DNA from: Apostichopus japonicus
Lineage: Eukaryota; Echinodermata; Holothuroidea; Aspidochirotida; Stichopodidae
Reading direction: 5' to 3'
Assembly (NCBI RefSeq): GCF_037975245.1
Contig: NC_092579.1
Location: 31,837,166 to 31,901,165 of the forward strand
DNA: 64,000 bases
In this document: positions 28,290 to 37,937 of the stretch, piece after piece
Numbering within the stretch: position 1 is the first letter of the stretch
Layout of the letters: the number at the start of each line of letters is the position of its first letter
Program-made: the position numbers and the translations under genes
Notes under the pieces: model-generated
Databases searched by the model: none
What the model saw: the letters and a program-made list of their open reading frames with translations, nothing else
Told to the model about the DNA's origin: nothing

Positions 28290-28935
28290 ACTGCCCCCAC
28301 CTGGTCTCGAGACCGCGATCCAAAATACGTCACGCTCTCGAGGTACAGAGCAACCAACAGCGCCACGACAGCAGTTGATATAAATCTATGTTCGTTTCTA
28401 ATACTTAAAGTTCCAGGGGCCGTATAAGATCGCGGCAAAAGCAAACTGCCCCCACCTGGTCTCGAGCCCGCGATCCAAAATACGTCACGCTCTCGAGGTA
28501 CAGAGCACAACCAACCGCGCCACGACAGCAGATGTTCGTTTCTAATACTTAAAGTTCCAGAGATCGTATTAGATCGCGGCAAAAGCAAACTACGCTGGCC
28601 TGGTCTCGAGCCCGCGATCCAAAATACGTCACGCTCTCGGTGGTACAGAGCACAACCAACCGCGCCACGACAGCAGTTGATATAAATCTATGTTCGTTTC
28701 TAATACTTAAATTTCCAGAGACCGTATAAGATCGCGGCAAAAGCAAACTGCCCTGGCCTGGTCTCGAGCCCTTGATCCAAAATACGTCACGCTCTCGAGG
28801 TACAGAGCACAACCAACCGCGCCACGACAGCAGTTGATATAAATCTATGTTCGTTTCTAATACTTAAAGTTCCCGATACCGTATAAGATCGCGGCAAAAG
28901 CAAACTGCGGCGGCCTGGTCTCGATCCCAGGATTC
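28290..28935 (-). repeat. Degenerate right edge of the satellite
   Basis: The last monomers carry changes not seen inside the array: an extra AC in gagcacaacc, a lost atataaatct segment near 28530, and replacement of the C5 run by tacgctggcc, gccctggcc and finally gcggcggcc. The last unit ends in ggtctcgatcccagg, after which the sequence is unrelated. Edge monomers escape homogenisation, as expected for a satellite border. Confidence 0.85.
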
Positions 28936-29465
28936 AAAAATCCATACCTAGATATCGCTAGATATTACTATATATCCATAAAGTACAGTGTCCTTGGGAT
29001 TTCTTGGGAATTTTTGGACCCTGTTCTTGGAAATAGCAAAATCGGGAGTGGTCACACTCCATGTAGGTCAGAGGACGACCTCTAGAGGTGACTCATACAC
29101 AACCCGATCACCTTTTATCGATTAAGTTGTGTGTTGTCGGATTTTGTCAAGGTTTTGGTACTGGGGGGGGGGGAGGTCTCTAATTAAGTTTCGTAACTCA
29201 TCGGGTAGCGATTAGAGGCCGGGTGGGGCGTAGGGTTGTGGGGCGCGCGTTTTCATGCAGATGGGAACAATCTCAAGAAGTGATGGGTGCGTCCATAGTA
29301 GTTGGTTTCATAGCACACTTGTACAATTGTTTAAGGCGTCCATACGCACACGCGCGTTATGATAGACCATATATATATTTGGAAATTTTTGAAATATATA
29401 TATATATATATATATAATTTTATATGAAATATTATATGAATGAAATATTATATGAAATATATATA
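28936..29465. other. Unique sequence next to the satellite
   Basis: No gene recognised. The stretch contains a run of twelve G residues near 29162-29174 and ends in TA dinucleotides (about 29395-29416). The open frames here are short and unremarkable. Confidence 0.6.
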
Positions 29466-29735
29466 TTTGATTTGATTTGATTTATTTTGTTTTTTCACGT
29501 GCAAATATACAAGGTGAAAGGAAGTCTTCTATAAATCATACAATAGCTTAACAATGTAGAAGACTCCCTGAAGAAAGAAAAGAGAAGAAAAAATTAAAGA
29601 TCAAATTTAACGTTTCGACAATAAATCAATTATATGATATTTTAATTAATATGATGCAATTGTTTCTTTAATATAACATTTGCTAAAGGACCTACACGAT
29701 AATTTATTTTTAATAATGTCAGTAATAGAATATAT
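29466..29735 (-). mobile_element. LINE 3' end, minus strand (same family as the 46.9-51.2 kb element)
   Basis: On the minus strand this is the last part of a non-LTR retrotransposon. A short coding tail ends in KETIASY, followed by a 3' UTR and a terminal (ATCAA)-type repeat seen on the plus strand as ttgatttgatttgattta. The UTR carries a 12-bp stem formed by plus-strand GGAAGTCTTCTA (29520-29531) and TAGAAGACTCCC (29557-29568). Coding tail, stem and terminal repeat all match the element ending at 46862. The copy is heavily 5' truncated and abuts another LINE fragment in opposite orientation. Confidence 0.75.
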
Positions 29736-29744
29736 ATATATATA

Positions 29745-30260
29745 TTTTTTGAAATTTTTGAAAAAAAAACTAAATTTATTGAAATTAGATGACATTATAA
29801 AAGTTAATATTGCAACATTTACATACAAGGCTTGGAATGGATCATTACCAATCAGTTTTCGAAATTTTATAAATAGCAACACAGATTTCCATAATCATAA
29901 TACCAGAACGGCTAGCAACGCACATTATAAATCATATAAAACACGCACTGGTATGTTAAGCCTCAGAAACCGTGCAACCAACATTTGGAATTCACTGTCA
30001 ATAACTTTAAAAAATAAGGAAACAAGCTCCACATTTAGTAAATGTCTTGCTAAAGAAATTATCATGTCTTATTAATTATGATTTAGCTGCATAGTCGCAA
30101 AGCAGCATATTCACATATTGAAGCGTATACGTATTGTTATTAACATTATTTTCACTATTTTCTATCTTTTCATCATGGGAGTCTTCTGTTTTGCCAGCAT
30201 AGGCAGACTTCCATTCACATTGTAATATTTATGTGAAAAAAAAACAAATAAATGAATGAA
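29745..30260 (+). mobile_element. LINE 3' end, plus strand, related subfamily
   Basis: The plus strand encodes the C-terminal end of a LINE ORF2, including DDIIKVNIATFTYKAWNG, HNHNTRT and GMLSLRNRATNIWNSLS, finishing at 30075. This is clearly homologous to the tail encoded on the minus strand at 47021-47368. The 3' UTR has an 8-bp stem (GGGAGTCT at 30177, AGACTTCC at 30205) and ends in (AATG)n. The terminal repeat differs from the ATCAA type, so this is a sister subfamily. The 5' part is missing. Confidence 0.75.
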
Positions 30261-30264
30261 TGAA

Positions 30265-30400
<136 letters not shown>

Positions 30401-30424
30401 TATACACTAGTGAGAGAGGGAAAA

Positions 30425-30504
30425 TGGAAACGTCAAAAAAGGAGTTGTTGGTGTAAGGGGTAGGGTGAGACGCACGCCCCTTCCGAAATCCTCGATCCGT
30501 CACT
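30425..30504 (-). mobile_element. Possible hAT-type element end
   Basis: Read on the minus strand from 30504, the sequence CAGTGACGGATCGAGGATTT resembles the widespread hAT terminal motif CAGNGNCGGATCCAGGATTT. No matching second end was found, so only one terminus can be proposed. Confidence 0.3.
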
Positions 30505-30597
30505 GGCTACCTTGTGTATATTATAGGGATCAGCGCTGTAATTATGTCACTGTTCCTCTTTCTCTTCCCGGTGTCTTGGCGTTTTTCAAGTCTTGTA

Positions 30598-30725
30598 CTC
30601 CCTCCTTTTCTCCCTTTTCTCTCTTTCCTCTTTTTCTTTTCCCTTCCTTGCTCTCCTTCCTCCTCTTCCCCCTCTTTTTCCCTTTTTCCTTCTTTCTAAA
30701 TTTCTCTCATCTATTTCCTCCCAGG
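30598..30725. repeat. Pyrimidine-rich low-complexity tract
   Basis: About 125 bp of almost pure C and T on the plus strand, with only a few purines. No coding signal. Such tracts can adopt triplex structures; that is general knowledge and is not shown here. Confidence 0.85.
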
Positions 30726-30820
30726 GGAGCGAGCACCTCAACGCCCCTGGATACGCGCCTGTGTAAGTCGGATTGTCTAGATACCACTCTGTCGGATGAA
30801 TAGATCTCTGTCAACCAGTT

Positions 30821-31075
30821 CTAGTGTAATACATTCATTACCATAGAAATAATCGTCTGTACTTCATTCAAGGAAATGGGATTTTCGGGAATAGTAAGTG
30901 TTATACATTCATGAACGGTTTCTGATGGCATTTGTGTTGGGATGACCTCATATATAAGGTCGCCAACCATAATAATATCCTCATCAATAAAAATACTGTT
31001 AAAAACAGTTTCACCGTTCTCTTCGCGTAAGAGAGAGTTATGTAAAATTGGTTGGATAAGCATCTCCTCTCTTGG
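30821..31075 (-). pseudogene. Possible L1/Tx1-type LINE ORF2 fragment
   Basis: An 80-residue open frame on the minus strand reads PILHNSLLREENGETVFNS, then DEDIIMVGDLIYEVIP and a stop at 30821. The order of a short N-containing motif, a glycine-linked hydrophobic segment and a D-L/I-Y-E-V-I-P motif resembles the region downstream of the reverse transcriptase in L1/Tx1-like elements. The call is from memory of family patterns, so it is tentative. Flanking DNA gives no further coding sequence. Confidence 0.35.
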
Positions 31076-31080
31076 CCTAG

Positions 31081-31430
31081 AGGGGACTTAAAGGGTGTGA
31101 AGACTCGCGCAAAAAGAAACGTATAATGCCGGTAACATGACCTAGTTTCGAATGAGATGTAACAAAAGTGTTAGACACCACCATCGATCCCAGAAAATAC
31201 ACACAGCTTGCTACCATCGGTAATTAGACACTAGTGTACAGTCAGTACATACAGCTGCGGTCAATACCTACAGCATAGCGTACAGACAATACAGCGCTGG
31301 ACATCTTATATAACACGTTAACACATTTCATTACTGTACTGTCTGCATTTTGTAGCGACACGAACAAATCGTCACTTGCAAGCCACGGAAAGTTAACTGT
31401 TTCAGATGGCCGCACGCGGTTTGGGGCGAC
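31081..31430. other. Intergenic, no feature recognised
   Basis: Mixed-composition DNA with no long open frame, no splice-bounded exon candidate and no obvious repeat. Confidence 0.5.
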
Positions 31431-31436
31431 TCTTCA

Positions 31437-31640
31437 ATGCCTTTAAATTGACCCAATTTTTGCTCAATATGTATGTTCATTTATGCTCTTCAACATGCAA
31501 GCCACAGAAAAACCCAGATCATGATTGATAACGGGTCAAAAAGAGATGTTCTCCTGCTGCTTTTTGGAACTTTTCCTGAGATTGAATAACAATCGGGCGG
31601 ATAGATATTGATTCTAATAGGAGTATGCCATCTGCACCCT
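31437..31640 (+). repeat. Duplicated segment, first copy
   Basis: The block running from ttgacccaattt through gctcttcaacatgcaagcca, gattgataac, cttttcctgaga and taataggagtatgcca recurs at about 32330-32525. The two copies differ at many positions, so the duplication is not recent. They flank the MITE at 31708-32118. Confidence 0.8.
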
Positions 31641-31707
31641 AAGGTAGCATACGCCCATTAAAAGCCCCATTGACTTACACACTAAATCACAAAAGTAATG
31701 TGGTCTC

Positions 31708-32118
31708 TTAAGGCCCGGTCACACTACAGCGATATTTTATCGAAATACGGTCCGATTTTTCCGATTTAAGGCCAAAGAGTGAGGTTTGTGGTAGTGAATG
31801 TAATGAATGCAGTAGAATATTCGAATACCTACTTCAAATCTGAGGGGTTCTAGAACTGACTACATTCTGAAGTGACGTCACATCGAAAAGCGATAAAAAT
31901 CGGAAGAGAAATCGGATAGCTAACCGATAAAAGGAAACGGAGTCAATATCAAAAGTTAGGAGAGGGCTATTCCACATCGGAATGGCTCAACAGATAGCAA
32001 ATCAGGTCCTTTATCACTGTGGCTAGAAGACCCGAACGAAAAACTGTCTGTTTCGATTCCTCTGGGAAAATCGGATAGTATTCCGATAAAATATCGGTAT
32101 AGTGTGACCGGGCCTTAA
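31708..32118. mobile_element. TTAA-flanked MITE with long terminal inverted repeats
   Basis: TTAA at 31708-31711 and at 32115-32118 flank perfect 15-bp inverted termini GGCCCGGTCACACTA. Similarity continues inward for about 35 more bases with few mismatches (cgatattttatcg on both arms). The element is about 411 bp including targets and has no coding capacity. TTAA target duplication is typical of piggyBac and Kolobok superfamilies; the family cannot be fixed from the termini alone. Confidence 0.88.
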
Positions 32119-32329
32119 GTCTAGATAGAAGTTTTCACTAGCTAAACGCTACCCATCACCGGATAGCTGACAAGTTGGCCTTTCATGGCACCATCAATTT
32201 GCCGTACCATGACCGTGTAGATTTTTTGCTATCCGAGCCGGAAGTTTTCGTCACTTGTAAACAAACCTCTTCACTCAGTGGTAAACAAATTTCCTACGCT
32301 GCTCCCGGGAGGCCTAAAGGTCTAAAATT

Positions 32330-32525
32330 GCCTCAATTGACCCAATTTTCTCACCATATGTACTTCCATTCATGCTCTTCAACATGCAAGCCACAAAAAT
32401 CTAGATTATGATTGATAACAGGTCACAAAAGATGTTCTCCCGCTGCTTTTTGGCACTTTTCCTGAGATAGGAGAACAATCGAGCGGATTGATATAGACTC
32501 TAATAGGAGTATGCCACCCTAAATC
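32330..32525 (+). repeat. Duplicated segment, second copy
   Basis: Diverged second copy of the segment at 31437-31640, with the same order of motifs (ttgacccaatttt, gctcttcaacatgcaagcca, gattgataac, cttttcctgaga, taataggagtatgcca). The offset between copies is about 890 bp. Confidence 0.8.
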
Positions 32526-32529
32526 AAAA

Positions 32530-35200
32530 ACTTTTAAGTTTTTGCAATGTGCAGACGACACTGGCATACAAACACATATTTTGTATAAAACGTGTGTAGG
32601 CTAGGCTAAAAATGGTTTTGTATTGTTTTAAAGAAAATATCTTGCCTTGCTGTGCGGCCTAATGTAGCCAGCATAATGGAGATAGAGTTCGTTTTATTTG
32701 GTTTGCCTACCAAAGTACAAAGACGAAAGATTTGGGAGACAAAATTTCAATTGCATGACGGTCTAGAGGCCTACCAAGCTGTGTGAGGTGGGGATAGGCA
32801 TAGGGCCATAGGCACTACTAGTACTACTACTCGGTACTAGGCTAGGCTTCAACAACTAGTATTACGACAGTAAGAGTAGATCGGCATGTTTTGGTCATAA
32901 AGTCCAGGATTTCCTGTTCAGTTCCATTTTAGGCTTGGCTTACTACTTATTTGAGATCAAAGCAAACAAGCTTAGGCCTGTGCCTTGCTTAGTCTAGGCC
33001 TACGACTGAGTTATAACAAGCCTAGCCTAGACCTAGTTATGCCAGTGCAACCCTGACTGTAGCTGGACTGAGTTAGGCCTAATGGACCTATATGCTGTGT
33101 ATCTCGATCATAGGAATTGAAGTTGAATATGGCCATAAGAAGTAGCCTACTACTACTATGGGCATAGCAATACATACTAGGTCTAATGCTATGCATGAAG
33201 GCCAAGACTGTCTATAGATAAACAGTCCTCCTCAAATTCACTCGAGCATTAAGAACTTGTTACTTGATAGCATAAACTACCCCCAATACTGCCACTAGGA
33301 TTCATCCTTGAGCTCACCTAATTAATTCACCAGTCAACATGTATGGTTGTAAACATAATGGCCAGCACTACTTTCCTGTGCATGAAGACATGTTTGGCTT
33401 GCCCTATGAAAAAATACTCTGTGTGCTTAATTAATCATGAATTTGTGCAGAGGAGCATTAAGTATGCCTAGCATTACCAAATGGGGTAGATATTCAATAT
33501 CCCCTTTTTTGGCCAATGACAGGGGAGTCAGGTGGTATTGCAATAAGTATATGGAAGATTGTAATGGCTTAGCCTAAGATACTCCTAGGGTAAGCACCTA
33601 GCATGCTATGCAACAACGCTTTGATTGAAGATTTGATAACAGACTTATCAGCCATACGGCTAGTTCTAAATTAGCTAGGCCTTACACAGTTACAGTTTCA
33701 GCCAAAAATTCCATTAGGCCAATACAATTTGGCCTACTGCCACTGGCTAGAGTTTAAAACAATAGGGTTAAGACTTAGACTAGGCTCATGCAGTACATCA
33801 GCAAAAATCGTTTACAACAAAAGTCGATGACTATTGCTACTGTAGGGTTTTGCAGGCCTGCCAACTCTCGCGGTTTACTGTACAACTCTCACTGCAAGTC
33901 TTCAAAATTTTACAAAAGTTTGTTATACCTTTGAGTTTGACATCAGCGTTTTGGAAATTGGGTCTGTTCATGTTTCACGGTTGCCAAAGGTAGCAAATTT
34001 TCAAATTACAGTACAGAACTTCTATTCTAAATAAAAAAAAACATAATTAATATCTGCAATTATGAATTAGAATTGACCAGACCTTAAACTATTCCGGAAA
34101 TTATATTCAAGATGGTAGAAAAGTGTGACAATCTATAAATTTTCCAAAAGTGGTTCTTTTCTTAATGGTGGTGCCACTCCATTACTGCTACATTTTGGGA
34201 ATTCTGTCGTTAGTTCCTTTATTAACATAAAATTGACTATAATCAGACAAGTTTTCAATGATATTGATGATGTTATCAAAGAAAAATTAGAGTATCGTGA
34301 GAAAAATCACAATTTTTCCTGAATTACAGTTTTCTCTTTAAAGAGCAAAATTGAAAGTAATTGAAACAAAATACCATAAAATCAAACCACAACATAAGCA
34401 TATATATATTAACCAAAAGCTGACAGTTTTGGGTAATGTCCTCTCAGATTTTTTTGTCATGACTCTTGTTCCAAACATCACCTATCCAAATAGATCTTGT
34501 TTCAGACATCACCACCAATGCTTTACCTAATATAACCTAATACTTAGTAATAAAACATATATTGTTCATTTAAAGGCAATAATAATGAGTAAACAAACAT
34601 GTTATTAATTGATAACCTTACTAAAAAAGATATATAAACTCTTAATAGGTTCCAAGTTCGAAACAAAGAAAAGTGATCAACAAGACATAAATTTATTAAA
34701 CACAGGCCATGCTTGTTAATACTAAGCAATACATTTCAATGTGTAACACGCAGGCACACAAAATTCTTAGTAGTTGCATATTTGCACGCACTGTTCTGGC
34801 CTCGGTTAAGCATTAGGAGTTGAGACCGTTAACTTACTTAGCCCGATCTGATATTACAAGATGACTTCTCCTGAGCTGGATACCGATGAAGAGTACAGTA
34901 TCATTGGAAAATATCGTTTGTCAGGACTGTGCCCTGAAAATTCAACATTAAATGTAAAAAGATCGATACGGAAAAGATCGAAGAGTTTAGACTAACGGGA
35001 GCAATAAACAGCCACCGAGCTTTGTGCTGAAAAGTGTGAGCAGTAATAGTTTTAAATCAAGAAAAGCCAAAATCATGCAATTTAAATCATTGAAATTAAA
35101 AAAGCTTCACTGTCCAGTATCAAAAGTATTTGCGAAATTTGATACAGCATTCTGTTCTGTACAAGAATGTTGTTGGTATGATTGTGTATGGTTCTGAATG
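32530..35200. other. AT-rich intergenic region, no gene recognised
   Basis: About 2.7 kb with no convincing exon. The part from 32640 to 33790 is unusually rich in taggcct and cctaggc strings. No tandem array or transposon terminus was recognised, and the open frames are short and lack family motifs. Confidence 0.5.
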
Positions 35201-35220
35201 CTATTTTCCTTTTTTTTTAG

Positions 35221-37071
35221 GTGGGTGTGGATATGATTGGACCCCTTGCAGAGACCATCAATGGAAATAAGTACATCATAACCCTATGTGACTATTTTTC
35301 AAAATTGCCAGAGGCTGTTGCTGTAAGAGACGAAACAGCATAAACCGTTGCAAACTTTCTGTTTGAAACCATGGCCAGGTATATATCCATGTACTTTGTT
35401 TTTACTTTACATAACATACTTTTGAAGTTAGTTATGCAGACCTGCATTTGTTCTCAGTTTTACCTGTGACCCAGAAAGCGGCAAAATGGTTACAGAAATT
35501 TCTTGAAGTTGTTTTATAAGTTAATGTTAATAAAATGTTAGTGGGATAACGGTCAGTGCATCCAAGACCAGGTGTTATGTCAGTGCTTAACTTACTTGTT
35601 TTGAAATCAGTGCTAAAAGAATCTCCTGATTAAACCACGCAGCCACTCTGAAGATGCCAATAGTTTACTGCATTACTCTAACCAGTACTTTAACAACTTG
35701 TTTAATTTTCCATTTATTTAGATTTGTGTGCATGAAAATTTTCATCTCAGACCAGAGAGGAGAATTTGTTAATGCTCTGAACAAGTCCCTATTTGACATG
35801 ACAGGGGTGAGCCACAGAGTATCCTTCAGCTACCACCCACAGACCAATGGGCTGGATGAAAGATTCCACCAAACTCTGCAAATGTCACTCATCAAAGTTG
35901 TCAATCAAAACCAAGATGACTGGGATGAAACACTGTCTTCCATTCTCATGGGGTACCGTACAGCAAAACATGGTTCAACAGGTCTTTCTCCTTTCGTTGT
36001 GATGTTTGGAAGGTTTGTAATAATTCAAACCTACCATTGCTGAATAGAGGTTTACATTTGTAAAGGTCATATACTGTACAGAGAAAAGCAATCAGGGACA
36101 AGAGAGTTTGGACAAATCCTGCATAGCTACACTGATCCTCTATAGGATAAAATCTCATTCGACACATCCCAGGTACAGGGAAAAACTGCTAAATAGAGGA
36201 CCACCAATAACCCTATGTAAGTTACAACACCTAAACAAATAAACAGATTAACTCTGTATATGGTACACTCTTCAGCAAGTACAAAAGATGAACATTCATT
36301 AAACTATAAAAGCATGCCAATTAATTAAGATACATGCAATTAATGCCACTGACATTGGTTTTGTTTTTCATATACTATATATCATATTTTGGGCTGGTAT
36401 GCAATTTGGACCTATAACAGCACAGAATATACTTTGGTTTTATATTTCTGCTGGTTTGAGTATGTGATGTGACTCAAATTTATGGTTCCAGGGTCTTAAT
36501 AGCGAAAATAAAATATAAAAAAAATTAAATATTCTTCAGTCAACAAAGTGTTGGGAATAATTGATTGTTAATTTATCTTCATATATCCAGAGAGCCATTG
36601 TTACCAGTGGACATTGAAGACTCCATTGTCCAACCAGAATCTCTTGCTGCAGCGATGCACAGAGGGAGAGGGTTTTACAACTCATGTCACAGTCGCAGGA
36701 CATAATCAAAGGTTTTGTGAAAGAAAATATTGGCAAAGCCCAAGAACGGCAAGAAAAAGAATTTTGACTAAAGGCAGCAATCAAAACAGGTTATTACATA
36801 ATGCTATGTTGTGCATTGAAAACTGACTGTAGTTAAATGAATGGCAACATATACATTGTATTATGATGTTTATGTATATTTGCTGGATTTTGTTTTATTC
36901 AGACCTTCAAAGTTGGTTCTAGTGTTCTCGTCCAGAATGCAGGAAAGGATGCCCGAAGAGGAGGGAAGTTCGAAACTCTTGGCTTGAGCCGTATGGAGTC
37001 AAGGCTGTGAATGAGAAAGGGCTGTACACACATACTAACAGTTCCACAGGCCTTCCTTTGAAGAAGAAATA
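35221..37071 (+). pseudogene. Intron-split retroelement-type integrase gene, decayed
   Basis: Four exon-like pieces, most bounded by AG/GT, encode an rve integrase core of the Ty3/gypsy, Ginger or GIN1/KRBA2 kind. Exon 1 (35221 to about 35379) gives VGVDMIGPL and TLCDYFSKLPEAVAV, with an in-frame TAA near its end. Exon 2 (about 35722-36011) gives MKIFISDQRGEFVN, then HRVSFSYHPQTNGLDERFHQ and GYRTAKHGSTGLSPFVVMFG. Exon 3 (about 36589-36789) begins REPLLPVDIEDSIVQPESLA and then shifts frame. Exon 4 (about 36901-37071) gives FKVGSSVLVQNAGKDARRGG, then a shift, then a lysine-rich end. The acidic residues of the D,D-35-E core can be placed at VDMIGP, SDQRG and NGLDERF. Introns in an integrase point to an old domesticated or DNA-transposon gene rather than a young retrotransposon. 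No LTRs were found. The stop and two frameshifts argue that this copy is dead, unless the assembly is faulty. Confidence 0.72.
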
Positions 37072-37590
37072 GGACCAAAATAGATTTTAGCTGACGTTCT
37101 CTTGTTAGCTCCAATCTGAAGAATGGTAGGTTGGTTTGAGGTGATCCTTGCAGCAATGACGTGCTAAGGAGGGTCGTTATTGCTTTTGGTGCAGATATCG
37201 TGCAACGAAATGAGTGGGCAGGGCTTAACATTAAAACCTGATCTGCAATTGCTCACCAACCATATGTGGTATGACTAAAGTTTATTGGGCTGAGCAGGTT
37301 GGTTACCCAATGCAATGTTTTCAGTGCTATTTTGATTTTGCTGCATATTGATGAGATGTGTGACAAAACAGGGCTTAGCTGAAATTTCCTTATAAACACA
37401 GAATCGGAAGAAATTTATTCCATTTGAGTTGATACTTAACATAATGATACCTCATAGCCTGCAGGAATAGTCCGTCTCGTTTTCTTGGCAGATATTTTCC
37501 ATTTTCGCCCATGTTTGTTGCATCTCAATCATCATTGTTAGCTTTTTCTAATATTTGTAGAACCTTAATTACTATTAAGTGTGTGCAACC

Positions 37591-37632
37591 CCCCTTCCCT
37601 CCCCCCTCCCCCCTCCCCCCACACACACAAAC
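37591..37632. repeat. C-rich then AC-rich low-complexity tract
   Basis: Cytosine-rich runs (ccccttccctcccccctcc) followed by acacacacaaacaaac. Simple sequence only. Confidence 0.8.
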
Positions 37633-37823
37633 AAACGCATACACAAATTACTCATGTTACATCATGGAAACCATAATGCATTTTAACTTGGTTGATTTTT
37701 CATATATTGAACAAACTAATATTAAGAAAATGTCCCTTAACATATTGCTTAATTCAAAAGGGAATTGCGATATAGCATCATTACGGTAATGTTGCTTTAC
37801 TATTCCAATGTTGTTGTTATAGG

Positions 37824-37937
37824 AGAAATGATATACTGCTTAAATCTTCATGGTGGTGGCAGCAACCCAATGAGATTCCTGGCTTGCAGCCGACAACATC
37901 AGGAACTTGGACAAAGTTGGTTGAGTTGATAATCTAA
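37824..37937 (+). pseudogene. Exon-like piece, possibly Ulp1-type protease
   Basis: A ttgttgttatag acceptor precedes a 37-codon frame ending in TAA. It reads NDILLKSSWWWQQPNEIPG and then LQPTTSGTWTKLV. The pattern LLK, then P-x-I-x-G-L-Q-x-T, resembles the segment after the WLND motif of Ulp1-like proteases found with Ginger-type integrases. The evidence is one short motif and its position downstream of the integrase, so this is a weak call. Confidence 0.3.

Larger units (their letters stand above)
1..28935 (-). repeat. 155-bp satellite array of tRNA-like SINE-derived monomers
   Basis: About 186 head-to-tail monomers fill this stretch without interruption. The usual length is 155 or 156 bp, the difference being an extra C in the ttccagag / ttcccagag segment; a few are 154 or 157 bp. 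Monomers are visibly GC-richer than the flanking DNA. Each contains two CTCGAG sites, a C5 run and an AAAAG segment. Read on the minus strand, a monomer holds Pol III A and B boxes in tRNA order and spacing and a TTTT terminator, so minus is given as the functional strand. Common variants include cgtcacg/cgtgacg, accgtataag/accgtatgag, caggggcc for agagaccg, and gagctatg for aatctatg. The left end is cut by the window. Long open frames on both strands are by-products of 156-bp units, because 156 is divisible by three. Tandem repetition is certain; the tRNA origin is inferred from motif reading. Confidence 0.97.

Noticed and set aside
1-28935. Many open frames of 64-274 codons on both strands with a repeated 52-residue pattern
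   Set aside because: They are translations of the satellite. Frames persist only where consecutive monomers are 156 bp and break in 155-bp units. Both strands are open equally, no ATG context or splice pattern is conserved, and the repeats are explained by the DNA array.
1-28935. CRISPR array
   Set aside because: The repeats are contiguous 155-bp units with no unique spacers, and the context is eukaryotic.
29223-29417. 64-codon open frame next to the satellite
   Set aside because: It uses a non-ATG start, runs into TA repeats and has no recognisable motif or splice context.
30740-30761. Second hAT-like terminus (gcccctggatacgcgcctg)
   Set aside because: It resembles a hAT end on the minus strand, but no partner terminus or target duplication was found, so it was not listed as an element.
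30465-30803. Open frame rich in Phe, Leu, Ser and Pro
   Set aside because: It is produced by the pyrimidine tract and shows no protein family motif.
35221-36043. Intact Ty3/gypsy retrotransposon
   Set aside because: Only an integrase-like part is present, it is split by introns, and no LTR, protease, reverse transcriptase or RNase H segment was found nearby.
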